Assembly (NCBI GenBank): GCA_938030585.1
Contig: CALHIA010000019.1
Location: 1 to 5,124, forward strand
DNA length: 5,124 bases
Direction: 5' to 3'
Source: an uncultured Candidatus Saccharibacteria bacterium
GTDB taxonomy: Bacteria; Patescibacteriota; Saccharimonadia; Saccharimonadales; Saccharimonadaceae
Shown here: in pieces, positions 1-5,124 of the stretch
Layout of the letters: each line of letters opens with the position of its first letter
Position numbering within the stretch: position 1 is the first letter of the stretch
Made by a program: the position numbers and the translations under genes
Notes under the pieces: generated by a model
Seen by the model: the letters and a program-made list of their open reading frames with translations, nothing else
Told to the model about the DNA's origin: nothing
The model's database searches: none

Positions 1-1
1 A

Positions 2-29
2 AAAAATAGATCCCCTCGGGTCTATTTTT
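2..29. terminator. Hairpin, probable intrinsic terminator at window edge
   Basis: Positions 2-13 pair with 18-29 to give a 12-bp stem with one G-U wobble, closed by a four-base loop (cctc). The stem has a short GC-rich tip and an A-tract/T-tract base, so it could end transcription in either direction. On the plus strand it would serve a gene ending left of the window. On the minus strand the run of T continues to the window edge. No coding sequence is visible around it. Confidence 0.6.
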
Positions 30-75
30 AGCATCAGCATCATATTTAATTAAACCCAAAGAGCCCACCCATTTC

Positions 76-111
76 ATAAGAAATAGACCTGATTCCAGGT
101 CTATTTCTTAT
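76..111 (-). terminator. Terminator hairpin of the PEGA-domain gene
   Basis: Positions 76-91 and 96-111 form a perfect 16-bp stem with a four-base loop (attc). On the minus strand it begins only six bases after the TAA stop of the PEGA gene (118-120). The A/T-rich outer stem and GC-richer tip suit an intrinsic terminator, and its symmetry could also make it work on the plus strand. No long separate T-run follows on the minus strand (ATGAAAT), so termination would rely on the T residues within the stem. Confidence 0.75.
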
Positions 112-117
112 TTAGTC

Positions 118-1653
118 TTAGAATAGCTTATCTCGCTTAATTTGTAGGCCATTCTCACTCGTTCCCACATAGTAGAGGTAACGATTATTATGATTAATCA
201 CCGCGTCGAATCCGTCAGCCACCTTTTCCAAAATCGTACGTTGATTGTCGTGGTCAAAATCATAAACTTGCATCTTGCCATCCACCACATCAAACATCAA
301 ATAATAATCTAATTGTCTGATCGTATTATTCTGGTGCTCAAATTGCAAAAGCTCCATCAATTCCAAATTTACCAACATCACCTTATTGCCACTCACCCCC
401 ATGAAGAATTCACCATTCGCGGAAGTATAAAAGTCTGACGGCGCCGCCTCCAAAGTTTTCTCCAAAGCCAAATTCAAATTAGTATTTTCACTATCATGAT
501 TTGGATAATCATCTGCATTATAAACCCGTAAATTTTGTCCAATTACCGTATTAAGATATTTTTCGCCATAAAATTCAGTTAGGTTCACAAAAATCTGATT
601 TAACCCCACCGATTCATCGACTTCATCAATCTTAATTTCGCCCGTATCTCTCAATTTAAAAATACTAATTACAAACTTTTTATCCGCATTTAATTTCTTC
701 ACAAAGGCTAATTCCGAACCATACATCGAAAACTTCGCCACATCTGTCACTATAGTCTCGTAGATAATTTTTTCGTTCAAATTCACTTCACGAATCTTCC
801 CATCAATCAGCATCATCAAACGCGTGGCTTGCCCATCAGAAATTTGCACTTCCGAAATCACATAACCATTCTTCGCCTTTTCAGCTTTCGTAAAAACTTC
901 AGCTTCTTTAGCTTCCAACTTCTTTTCTTGCACCAATTTCTCGATATCTTTATCGACAAAACTACTAATCGCCTTAGTTAGATTCACACTCTTCGTGGCT
1001 TCCTTAAAATTCAACAATAACCACTCTGAAGCCTCGCCCGAAACTAAGTTCACTACCGCTTTTTCGCTATTTTCATTCCAAATAATCTTCTTCAAACTAC
1101 CTGTGAATTTTCCGTTCGTCACAAAACTCGAAACGATCGTTATGTCAAATTCCGAGGTCGCAATATCACCCTCCAAATTCGTCACATACTTAAATTTTGG
1201 CGATTCTTTCAAACCATACAAAATCGCTCGGTGATTCGTCGCTGTCTCAAAAAAGCTCAAATCTTTTTCCGTCGCCAAAACCTCCGTCTCACGCGATTGT
1301 TTAAATAAACGTGGATATTTCAAACGCAAAAGTTTGCCAGAAGTAATTGAAATTTTCTTACTCCATGTATCATAACCATCTTTTTTCAAAACAATTTCAT
1401 GCTCGCCGGCCGAAAGTAGTTTCGAAATATTCGTCTCCGCAATTTCGCGACCATCCGCCACCACTTTGGCGCCTGTAGGCAAAGATTCCGCCTGCACCAT
1501 GCCGTATTGCTCAAACTCTAATTTACGATTTAATCGCCAGCCTTTTACTACCGCCACCAAAACAAACACCATGAAAATCACGGCAAAAAATGAAATTACA
1601 TCTACTATAACTACGCGAATTAACTGATTTCGCTTTTCTTTATCAAAATCCAT
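118..1653 (-). CDS. Membrane-anchored PEGA-domain protein
   Basis: The 511-residue protein starts at the ATG at 1653. Residues 12-36 form one hydrophobic helix (IRVVIVDVISFF...), preceded by the charged MDFDKEKRNQ and followed by KGWR, which looks like an uncleaved signal anchor with the C-terminus outside. Residues 51-117 match a PEGA domain: a GMVQAESLPTGAKVVADGRE strand pair, then the characteristic S-AGEH-IVLKKDGYDTW core. PEGA domains are small beta modules common in surface proteins. The remaining ~390 residues show repeated beta-strand-like stretches (for example NGEFFMGVSGNKVMLVNLEL and NNRYLYYVGTS) that may form a propeller-like fold; this is inference. The predicted outer part has no cysteine. 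An upstream in-frame TTG at 1677 would add eight residues, but that stretch contains the TATAAT box, so I reject it. No Shine-Dalgarno site precedes the ATG. The gene is divergent from the 418-aa membrane protein. A specific function is not known. Confidence 0.88.
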   Translation of the reverse strand: MDFDKEKRNQLIRVVIVDVISFFAVIFMVFVLVAVVKGWRLNRKLEFEQYGMVQAESLPTGAKVVADGREIAETNISKLLSAGEHEIVLKKDGYDTWSKKISITSGKLLRLKYPRLFKQSRETEVLATEKDLSFFETATNHRAILYGLKESPKFKYVTNLEGDIATSEFDITIVSSFVTNGKFTGSLKKIIWNENSEKAVVNLVSGEASEWLLLNFKEATKSVNLTKAISSFVDKDIEKLVQEKKLEAKEAEVFTKAEKAKNGYVISEVQISDGQATRLMMLIDGKIREVNLNEKIIYETIVTDVAKFSMYGSELAFVKKLNADKKFVISIFKLRDTGEIKIDEVDESVGLNQIFVNLTEFYGEKYLNTVIGQNLRVYNADDYPNHDSENTNLNLALEKTLEAAPSDFYTSANGEFFMGVSGNKVMLVNLELMELLQFEHQNNTIRQLDYYLMFDVVDGKMQVYDFDHDNQRTILEKVADGFDAVINHNNRYLYYVGTSENGLQIKRDKLF

Positions 1654-1662
1654 ATTGTCAAC

Positions 1663-1671
1663 ATTATAACA
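1663..1671 (-). promoter_or_regulatory. Extended -10 promoter of the PEGA gene
   Basis: Read on the minus strand this is TGTTATAAT, a perfect TATAAT preceded by the TGn extension. The hexamer ends nine bases before the ATG at 1653. With the usual spacing the transcript would start near the A at 1656, leaving a leader of about three bases. No good -35 hexamer sits 17 bases upstream (ATTTTT), as is often seen with extended -10 promoters. Confidence 0.7.
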
Positions 1672-1706
1672 CACCAACCTCTATAAAAAATCAAACATAA
1701 TCACTA

Positions 1707-1735
1707 TTGATTTGCATAAGTATTATTATTATAAT
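1707..1735 (+). promoter_or_regulatory. Sigma70-type promoter of the 418-aa membrane protein gene
   Basis: TTGATT at 1707-1712 and a perfect TATAAT at 1730-1735 are separated by exactly 17 bases. The expected transcription start is near 1742, giving a leader of about 17 bases that contains a GAGG ribosome binding site (1751-1754), four bases before the ATG. The divergent PEGA promoter lies about 40 bp to the left, so the two promoters are close enough to influence each other. Confidence 0.75.
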
Positions 1736-1758
1736 TAAACAAAAATAAGCGAGGAAAA

Positions 1759-3015
1759 ATGGAAAGAAATTTAACGAACCAGCGCGTTCAGAGTCGTGCC
1801 GCCCATATTACTGTCAGAAGCTCTGGCACCCTTAATCGTCACTTCGTTAAAGCTCCTCGCAAAATTGTCTTTTCTGATGAATTTTCTGCTGTCTCAGACA
1901 TTCGCACTCCAGCCCCAGCCTCATATGCCACACCAGCCCCTACTGCCACCACGAAAAAAGTGACCATTTCTTTTGATTCACTTCGCGAATCACTCAAAAA
2001 TAATGCCACCATGCGCCCTACTTCTAACACCCAAGCTACTTCTGTCCCGAAGTCTCGTCCTACCACTTCTCGCATCCAAATTTCTGCTCCGTTAGATATT
2101 TCTGCGCCAGCCCCAGTTACTACACCACTTAATTTTTCTGCGCCCGCCCCGGTTTCTAACCCACTCAATCTTTCTAAACCTACCCCAGCTGCCAAGTCTA
2201 CTCCTGTTTCCATTCCACACCCCCTCAATATTTCAGAACCAACATCCACCCCGATAAGCTTTACGTCCCCAGTGGCACCGGTTACGTCTGCTCTATTCAC
2301 TAAACCAGTTGCTCCGGCTACACCAGTCATTCCGGCAGCTCAACCAACCCCAGCTCGCCCAGTGCGCGCCACTACTAAACCTCGTTCCACAGTTGCGCCT
2401 CTGCAATCTCTTGCCGAACGTCGTCGCGAAGCTGACACGATTTCACATTTCTCCGCCAAAAAACTCACGAATCGTGCTCGTCAAAATTCTAAGGCCCTAA
2501 TATCTGCCATGAAAGAGGAGACGAAGCCAAAATCTGCTCCAATCATGGTTAAAAAACCAAAAGTTTCTAAAAAACATCTCATCTTTGCAGTCGCCAGCTC
2601 GATTTGCTGCATGGGCGTGCTCTATGCCACTCTCAAATTCAGCATGCCAGATATTAGCGCCAAGGTCGCTGCCGCCCAAAATGGTGCTTCTTATCCATCT
2701 TTTGTACCACGCGACTTTACTGCCCGCAGTGCCTCTTTCCAGAAAAATATTTTTTCTCTTGAATTTGTCGGGCCAGACAAGACCCGCTTTACCCTTGACC
2801 AAGAAAAACTCCCTTGGGATAGTAATGCTTTATTAAATAATTACGTCAAGCCAACCTGGGGCGAACAATACGACACCATTCGTGAACAGGGCCTCACCAT
2901 CTACATGTACCAATCCAACGCCGCTTGGGTGAATGGCGGAACTGTATATAAGCTCAATACTACCTCTGGTAGTCTCAGTAAAAAACAACTTAAGAACATT
3001 ATCACTTCACTCTAA
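1759..3015 (+). CDS. Single-pass membrane protein: Pro-rich N-terminal half, DUF4367-like C-terminal domain
   Basis: This 418-residue protein has four visible parts. Residues 1-50 are basic and polar. Residues 51-215 are low-complexity, rich in Pro, Ala, Ser and Thr, and include 12-residue repeats of the type PLNxSAPAPVxx. Residues 216-272 are charged and probably helical (LAERRREADTISHF), ending in a strongly basic stretch (KKPKVSKK). Residues 273-294 are one membrane helix containing a Cys-Cys pair (283-284), the only cysteines. The basic flank predicts N-in, C-out, placing the Pro-rich half in the cytoplasm and residues 295-418 outside. The end resembles DUF4367-type domains: FTLDQEK, then a strand reading IYMYQSNAAWVNGGTVYKLN, then SLSKKQLKNIITSL. 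That resemblance is from memory and moderate. The start is fixed by GAGG four bases upstream and by a good promoter. The gene stands alone, with a terminator behind it. Function unknown; an envelope role is inferred. Confidence 0.88.
   Translation: MERNLTNQRVQSRAAHITVRSSGTLNRHFVKAPRKIVFSDEFSAVSDIRTPAPASYATPAPTATTKKVTISFDSLRESLKNNATMRPTSNTQATSVPKSRPTTSRIQISAPLDISAPAPVTTPLNFSAPAPVSNPLNLSKPTPAAKSTPVSIPHPLNISEPTSTPISFTSPVAPVTSALFTKPVAPATPVIPAAQPTPARPVRATTKPRSTVAPLQSLAERRREADTISHFSAKKLTNRARQNSKALISAMKEETKPKSAPIMVKKPKVSKKHLIFAVASSICCMGVLYATLKFSMPDISAKVAAAQNGASYPSFVPRDFTARSASFQKNIFSLEFVGPDKTRFTLDQEKLPWDSNALLNNYVKPTWGEQYDTIREQGLTIYMYQSNAAWVNGGTVYKLNTTSGSLSKKQLKNIITSL
2089..2286 (+). repeat. Degenerate 12-residue protein repeats (36 bp) in the Pro-rich region
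   Basis: Three adjacent units, residues 111-122 (PLDISAPAPVTT), 123-134 (PLNFSAPAPVSN) and 135-146 (PLNLSKPTPAAK), share a 12-residue period. After a short break, PLNISEPTSTP (155-165) and PISFTSPVAPVT (165-176) look like further diverged copies. The DNA of the units differs mainly at third codon positions, so the repeats are older than a recent slippage event or have been kept under protein-level selection. Confidence 0.75.
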
Positions 3016-3061
3016 ATCACATCAATATCCCAGAACTTCAAAAAACTCAATCCCTCAAAAT

Positions 3062-3085
3062 CTCAGCTAACCATGCTGAGTTTTT
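3062..3085 (+). terminator. Intrinsic terminator after the 418-aa protein gene
   Basis: CTCAGC (3062-3067) pairs with GCTGAG (3075-3080) around a seven-base loop and is followed at once by TTTTT. Outer A-T pairs could lengthen the stem across one mismatch. It lies 46 bases after the stop codon and only about 20 bases before the gltX -10 box, so it separates gltX from the upstream gene. Confidence 0.8.
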
Positions 3086-3101
3086 CTTCTCTTATTAGTA
3101 G

Positions 3102-3110
3102 TGGTATAAT
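3102..3110 (+). promoter_or_regulatory. Extended -10 promoter of gltX
   Basis: TGGTATAAT carries both the TGn extension and a perfect -10 hexamer. It ends nine bases before the gltX ATG, so the transcript should start at or near the A at 3117, with only a few leader bases. The -35 position falls in the T-tract of the preceding terminator and has no clear consensus. Confidence 0.72.
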
Positions 3111-3119
3111 TAAGCCATT

Positions 3120-4631
3120 ATGAATAAGGAAATTAGAACTCGTTTTGCACCCAGCCCTACCGGCTACATTCACATCGGCAATGTTCGCAGTGCCATTTAT
3201 CCATACCTGATCGCCAGACAAAATCACGGTCAGTTTATTTTGCGCATCGAAGATACCGACCAAAGTCGCTTCGTGGAAGGTGCCGCCGAACTAGTTTTTG
3301 ATACTCTTAAATGGCTCGGATTAAATTGGGATGAAGGTCCAATGGTGGGCGGTCCAGACGAACCTTATTATCAAACCGAACGCAAAGATATTTATCTAGC
3401 TTGGGCTAAAAAACTACTTGAAAAAGGTCTCGCCTACGCCGATGATACACCTTCCGAAAAAATCGAAGAGTACAAAAAACTCGACAACGAGCAAAAAATT
3501 CCTTATCTTTACCGCAATCATCGTCCAGCCAACCCACCAGAATGGCGAGAAGGTCTGCCAATTCGTTTCAAAACCACCCCAAAGCATTACGAATGGCACG
3601 ACGAAGTCATGGGCGACATGCAAACCGGTCCGGAAGTTCTCGATGATATCATTTTAATTAAAAAAGACGGTCTTCCTACTTATAATTTTGCCCACATCGT
3701 TGATGATACTTTAATGAAGATTACCTATATCACGCGTGGCGTTGAATATCTCTCTAGTACACCGAATTATCTAGCCCTCTATGACGCCCTAGAGCTTCCT
3801 CGTCATCTTTTCGTCTCCATGCCACATATTCTAGCTCCTACTGGCAATAAAAAACTCGGCAAACGCGATGGCGCCAAATCCGTCACTGAATATCGTGATG
3901 ATGGTTTTCTACCGGAAGCCATGCTAAACTACCTCGCCTGCCTCGGTTGGAATGACGGCACTGAACAAGAAATTTACTCAATCGATGAAATGATCGAAAA
4001 ATTTGAAATTTCCCGCATTCAAAACTCCGGCGCTCGTTTCGATGAAACCAAAATTCTTTGGATGAATGGTCAATGGATTCGTAAAATTGCCGACGAACAG
4101 GGAATTGATGCACTCTACGCCAAGACCTGTCTCGCTTCTGGTTCCGAAGATTTTTCTCGCTACCAAGTTTTCAAACCACTTAATTTCTGGCCAGCATCCG
4201 CCGATCAAGAAACTGATGAATACAAAAAATCTGTCCTCAGTATCATTTATGATCGCCTGAAAACTCTTTCCGACCTCCGCACTATGACCACCTACTTCTT
4301 CGAAGAGCCAATTATCGACCTTGATTTAATTTACAATAATAAATTCCTCAAGAAACTTTCCGAAACCGAATATCGTGAATTATTACGCCTCACTATCGAG
4401 AAATTAACAGAGGTAGAAGAGACTGATTGGACCGACGACAATCTTCAAGCTAAGCTTAATGAGCTTCTCGCTGCCACTGGCAAAAAACCAGCTGAATATT
4501 TCAGCCTCATCCGCATTGCCGTTAGTTTTGCACCATTTAGCCCAGCACTGCATCAAACTTTACGTGTGCTTGGTAAAAACCGCACCCTGGCCCGTCTGAA
4601 CCGCGTTCATACCGCAATCTCTCACGACTAA
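3120..4631 (+). CDS. gltX: Glutamyl-tRNA synthetase (GluRS)
   Basis: This cytoplasmic class I aminoacyl-tRNA synthetase joins glutamate to tRNA-Glu using ATP. Residues 8-21 (RFAPSPTGYIHIGN) contain the HIGH-type motif. Residues 41-47 (LRIEDTD) and 66-73 (LGLNWDEG) are family blocks. YNFAHIVDD (188-196) and RGVEYLSSTP (206-215) line the active site, and KKLGKRDGA (244-252) is the KMSKS loop. The C-terminal half is the helical anticodon-binding region, ending in the typical LGKNRTLARL (484-493). At 503 residues it is complete and slightly long for the family (about 470-500). The region corresponding to the zinc site of the E. coli enzyme (around residues 104-135) has no cysteine; the only cysteines are 274 and 337. 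The ATG is forced because RFAPSPTG begins at residue 8 and no other start fits, yet no Shine-Dalgarno site precedes it. If the organism lacks GlnRS, as many bacteria do, the enzyme would also charge tRNA-Gln for GatCAB; this is inference. Confidence 0.98.
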   Translation: MNKEIRTRFAPSPTGYIHIGNVRSAIYPYLIARQNHGQFILRIEDTDQSRFVEGAAELVFDTLKWLGLNWDEGPMVGGPDEPYYQTERKDIYLAWAKKLLEKGLAYADDTPSEKIEEYKKLDNEQKIPYLYRNHRPANPPEWREGLPIRFKTTPKHYEWHDEVMGDMQTGPEVLDDIILIKKDGLPTYNFAHIVDDTLMKITYITRGVEYLSSTPNYLALYDALELPRHLFVSMPHILAPTGNKKLGKRDGAKSVTEYRDDGFLPEAMLNYLACLGWNDGTEQEIYSIDEMIEKFEISRIQNSGARFDETKILWMNGQWIRKIADEQGIDALYAKTCLASGSEDFSRYQVFKPLNFWPASADQETDEYKKSVLSIIYDRLKTLSDLRTMTTYFFEEPIIDLDLIYNNKFLKKLSETEYRELLRLTIEKLTEVEETDWTDDNLQAKLNELLAATGKKPAEYFSLIRIAVSFAPFSPALHQTLRVLGKNRTLARLNRVHTAISHD

Positions 4632-4679
4632 AGACAAGTTACAGAATAAGCCCTACACCCAAGACTTCAGTTTGCAAAG

Positions 4680-4720
4680 AACCCGTTCATTCTTAAAAAT
4701 TCAATGAGCGGGTTTTTGTT
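4680..4720 (+). terminator. Intrinsic terminator of gltX
   Basis: AACCCGTTCATT (4680-4691) pairs with AATGAGCGGGTT (4703-4714) in a 12-bp stem with one U-G wobble and an 11-base loop. A T-rich tail follows (TTTGTT, with a second run of seven T at 4725-4731). It lies about 50 bases after the gltX stop and is the strongest classical terminator in the window. Confidence 0.9.
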
Positions 4721-4763
4721 TATGTTTTTTTCAAGCTTAAAACCTCAACCCCCATAACACGTC

Positions 4764-4792
4764 TTTACAAGCCTCAAAAGCTTTGCCATAAT
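4764..4792 (+). promoter_or_regulatory. Sigma70-type promoter of the acidic protein gene
   Basis: TTTACA (4764-4769) and CATAAT (4787-4792) are 17 bases apart, and TGC directly before the -10 box supplies the extended -10 element. Transcription should start near 4799. The leader then holds AGGAG (4801-4805), six bases before the ATG at 4812, so this gene, unlike gltX, has a conventional ribosome binding site. The site would sit almost at the 5' end of the transcript. Confidence 0.75.
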
Positions 4793-4811
4793 AGTAGAAA
4801 AGGAGTCGTTT

Positions 4812-5124
4812 ATGGCAAAATTTTATCAAAATGCGGGGGAACCAAACAGCAAAATGAACTGGGTCTCCGAAAGAGATAATCCAGACACCACGAACGACTC
4901 CTGGGACTCTGGTGCATTCCAGAAAGACCTGCCAGATCACTATCAAAATTACGAAAAAAATGACCCATCCGATGACGATCACCTCGAAGACGAAGGTGAC
5001 GAAAACGACCTCGGCGACATGTCCGACGAGGAATTCCGCCTACGTAACCGCACTACCGACTCCGATACCGACCCACATCTTTTTGACCCAATCGACGACT
5101 GTGAATGGAACGACGCCAGTTTCG
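4812..5124 (+). CDS. Highly acidic hypothetical protein, 3' end beyond the window
   Basis: An open frame runs from the ATG at 4812 to the window edge without a stop, giving 104 residues of an incomplete protein that begins MAKFYQNAGEPNSKMNWVSE. The start is supported by AGGAG six bases upstream and a well-spaced promoter. By my count about 31 of 104 residues are Asp or Glu against about 8 Lys or Arg, so the visible part has a net charge near -23. The acidic stretches are densest at residues 51-74 (DPSDDDHLEDEGDENDLGDM, then SDEE) and again at 83-101. There is no signal peptide, membrane helix or known motif in the visible part, and the composition suggests a disordered region. One cysteine occurs at residue 97. 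I do not recognise a family; a folded or membrane domain could follow beyond the edge. Confidence 0.8.
   Translation, partial: MAKFYQNAGEPNSKMNWVSERDNPDTTNDSWDSGAFQKDLPDHYQNYEKNDPSDDDHLEDEGDENDLGDMSDEEFRLRNRTTDSDTDPHLFDPIDDCEWNDASF

Noticed and set aside
31..75. Possible small RNA or tRNA between the two left hairpins
   Set aside because: The stretch is short, A/T-rich and has no promoter, tRNA-like arms or conserved motif; the short GCATCAGCATCAT repeat looks incidental.
995..1234. 79-aa plus-strand open frame inside the PEGA gene
   Set aside because: It is antisense to a well-supported coding region, has no upstream ribosome binding site or promoter and matches no recognisable family.
1654..1677. 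Eight-residue N-terminal extension of the PEGA protein from a TTG start
   Set aside because: The extension contains the perfect extended -10 box TGTTATAAT, so it would not be in the transcript; the ATG at 1653 gives a normal signal-anchor N-terminus.
1839..2330. 163-aa minus-strand open frame rich in Gly, Val and Ala
   Set aside because: It is the complement of the Pro/Ala/Ser/Thr-rich coding region. The composition keeps the opposite strand free of stops; there is no promoter or ribosome binding site and the protein is low-complexity.
2309..2836. Short alternative-frame open frames on both strands inside the 418-aa gene
   Set aside because: They overlap the membrane helix and DUF4367-like domain, which are coherent in the main frame, and lack start signals.
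3063..4260. Several 64-79-aa open frames on both strands overlapping gltX
   Set aside because: gltX is intact with all family motifs in one frame; these are incidental open frames with no start signals or recognisable content.
4632..4763. Possible small gene or riboswitch after gltX
   Set aside because: Apart from the terminator there is no open frame with a ribosome binding site and no complex structure I can recognise.
4737..4982. 81-aa minus-strand open frame with hydrophobic start
   Set aside because: It overlaps the promoter, ribosome binding site and start of the acidic plus-strand gene and has no start signals of its own; Asp/Glu codons read backwards give Val/Ile/Phe-like codons, which explains the apparent hydrophobicity.

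Overview
The window looks like a compact bacterial chromosome segment of moderate GC with the standard genetic code; the complete genes all end in TAA and contain no in-frame UGA. Short intergenic gaps, sigma70-type promoters with extended -10 boxes, near-leaderless starts, a PEGA-domain membrane protein beside a proline-rich single-pass membrane protein, and a zinc-site-free GluRS together suggest a Patescibacteria (CPR) genome. Candidatus Saccharibacteria (TM7) is my best guess. The lineage call is a recollection of family style, not a database result.

Layout from left to right: (1) positions 1-117 hold two strong hairpins with related stems. The second lies directly behind the stop codon of the first gene. 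(2) Positions 120 down to 1653 on the minus strand encode a membrane-anchored PEGA-domain protein of 511 aa. (3) A 105-bp divergent intergenic region carries one promoter for each direction. (4) Positions 1759-3015 on the plus strand encode a 418-aa membrane protein. It has a long Pro/Ala/Ser/Thr-rich N-terminal half with 12-residue repeats, one central membrane helix, and a C-terminal globular domain resembling DUF4367. (5) After a terminator and an extended -10 promoter comes gltX (3120-4631), encoding glutamyl-tRNA synthetase and apparently read from a transcript with almost no leader. (6) Positions 4632-4811 hold the gltX terminator and a good sigma70-type promoter with a Shine-Dalgarno site. 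(7) From 4812 to the end of the window is the start of an open gene for a very acidic protein that I do not recognise.

Each gene appears to have its own promoter, and the three complete genes each have their own terminator, so no operon is visible. The two divergent membrane proteins both show N-terminus-in, C-terminus-out topology, with Cys-free predicted outer domains. They could serve the cell surface together, which is inference only. gltX is an ordinary housekeeping gene. No mobile element, CRISPR array, tRNA or rRNA was seen. The points most worth a second look are the near-leaderless promoter geometry shared by two genes, the unusual architecture of the 418-aa protein, and the acidic protein cut by the window edge.
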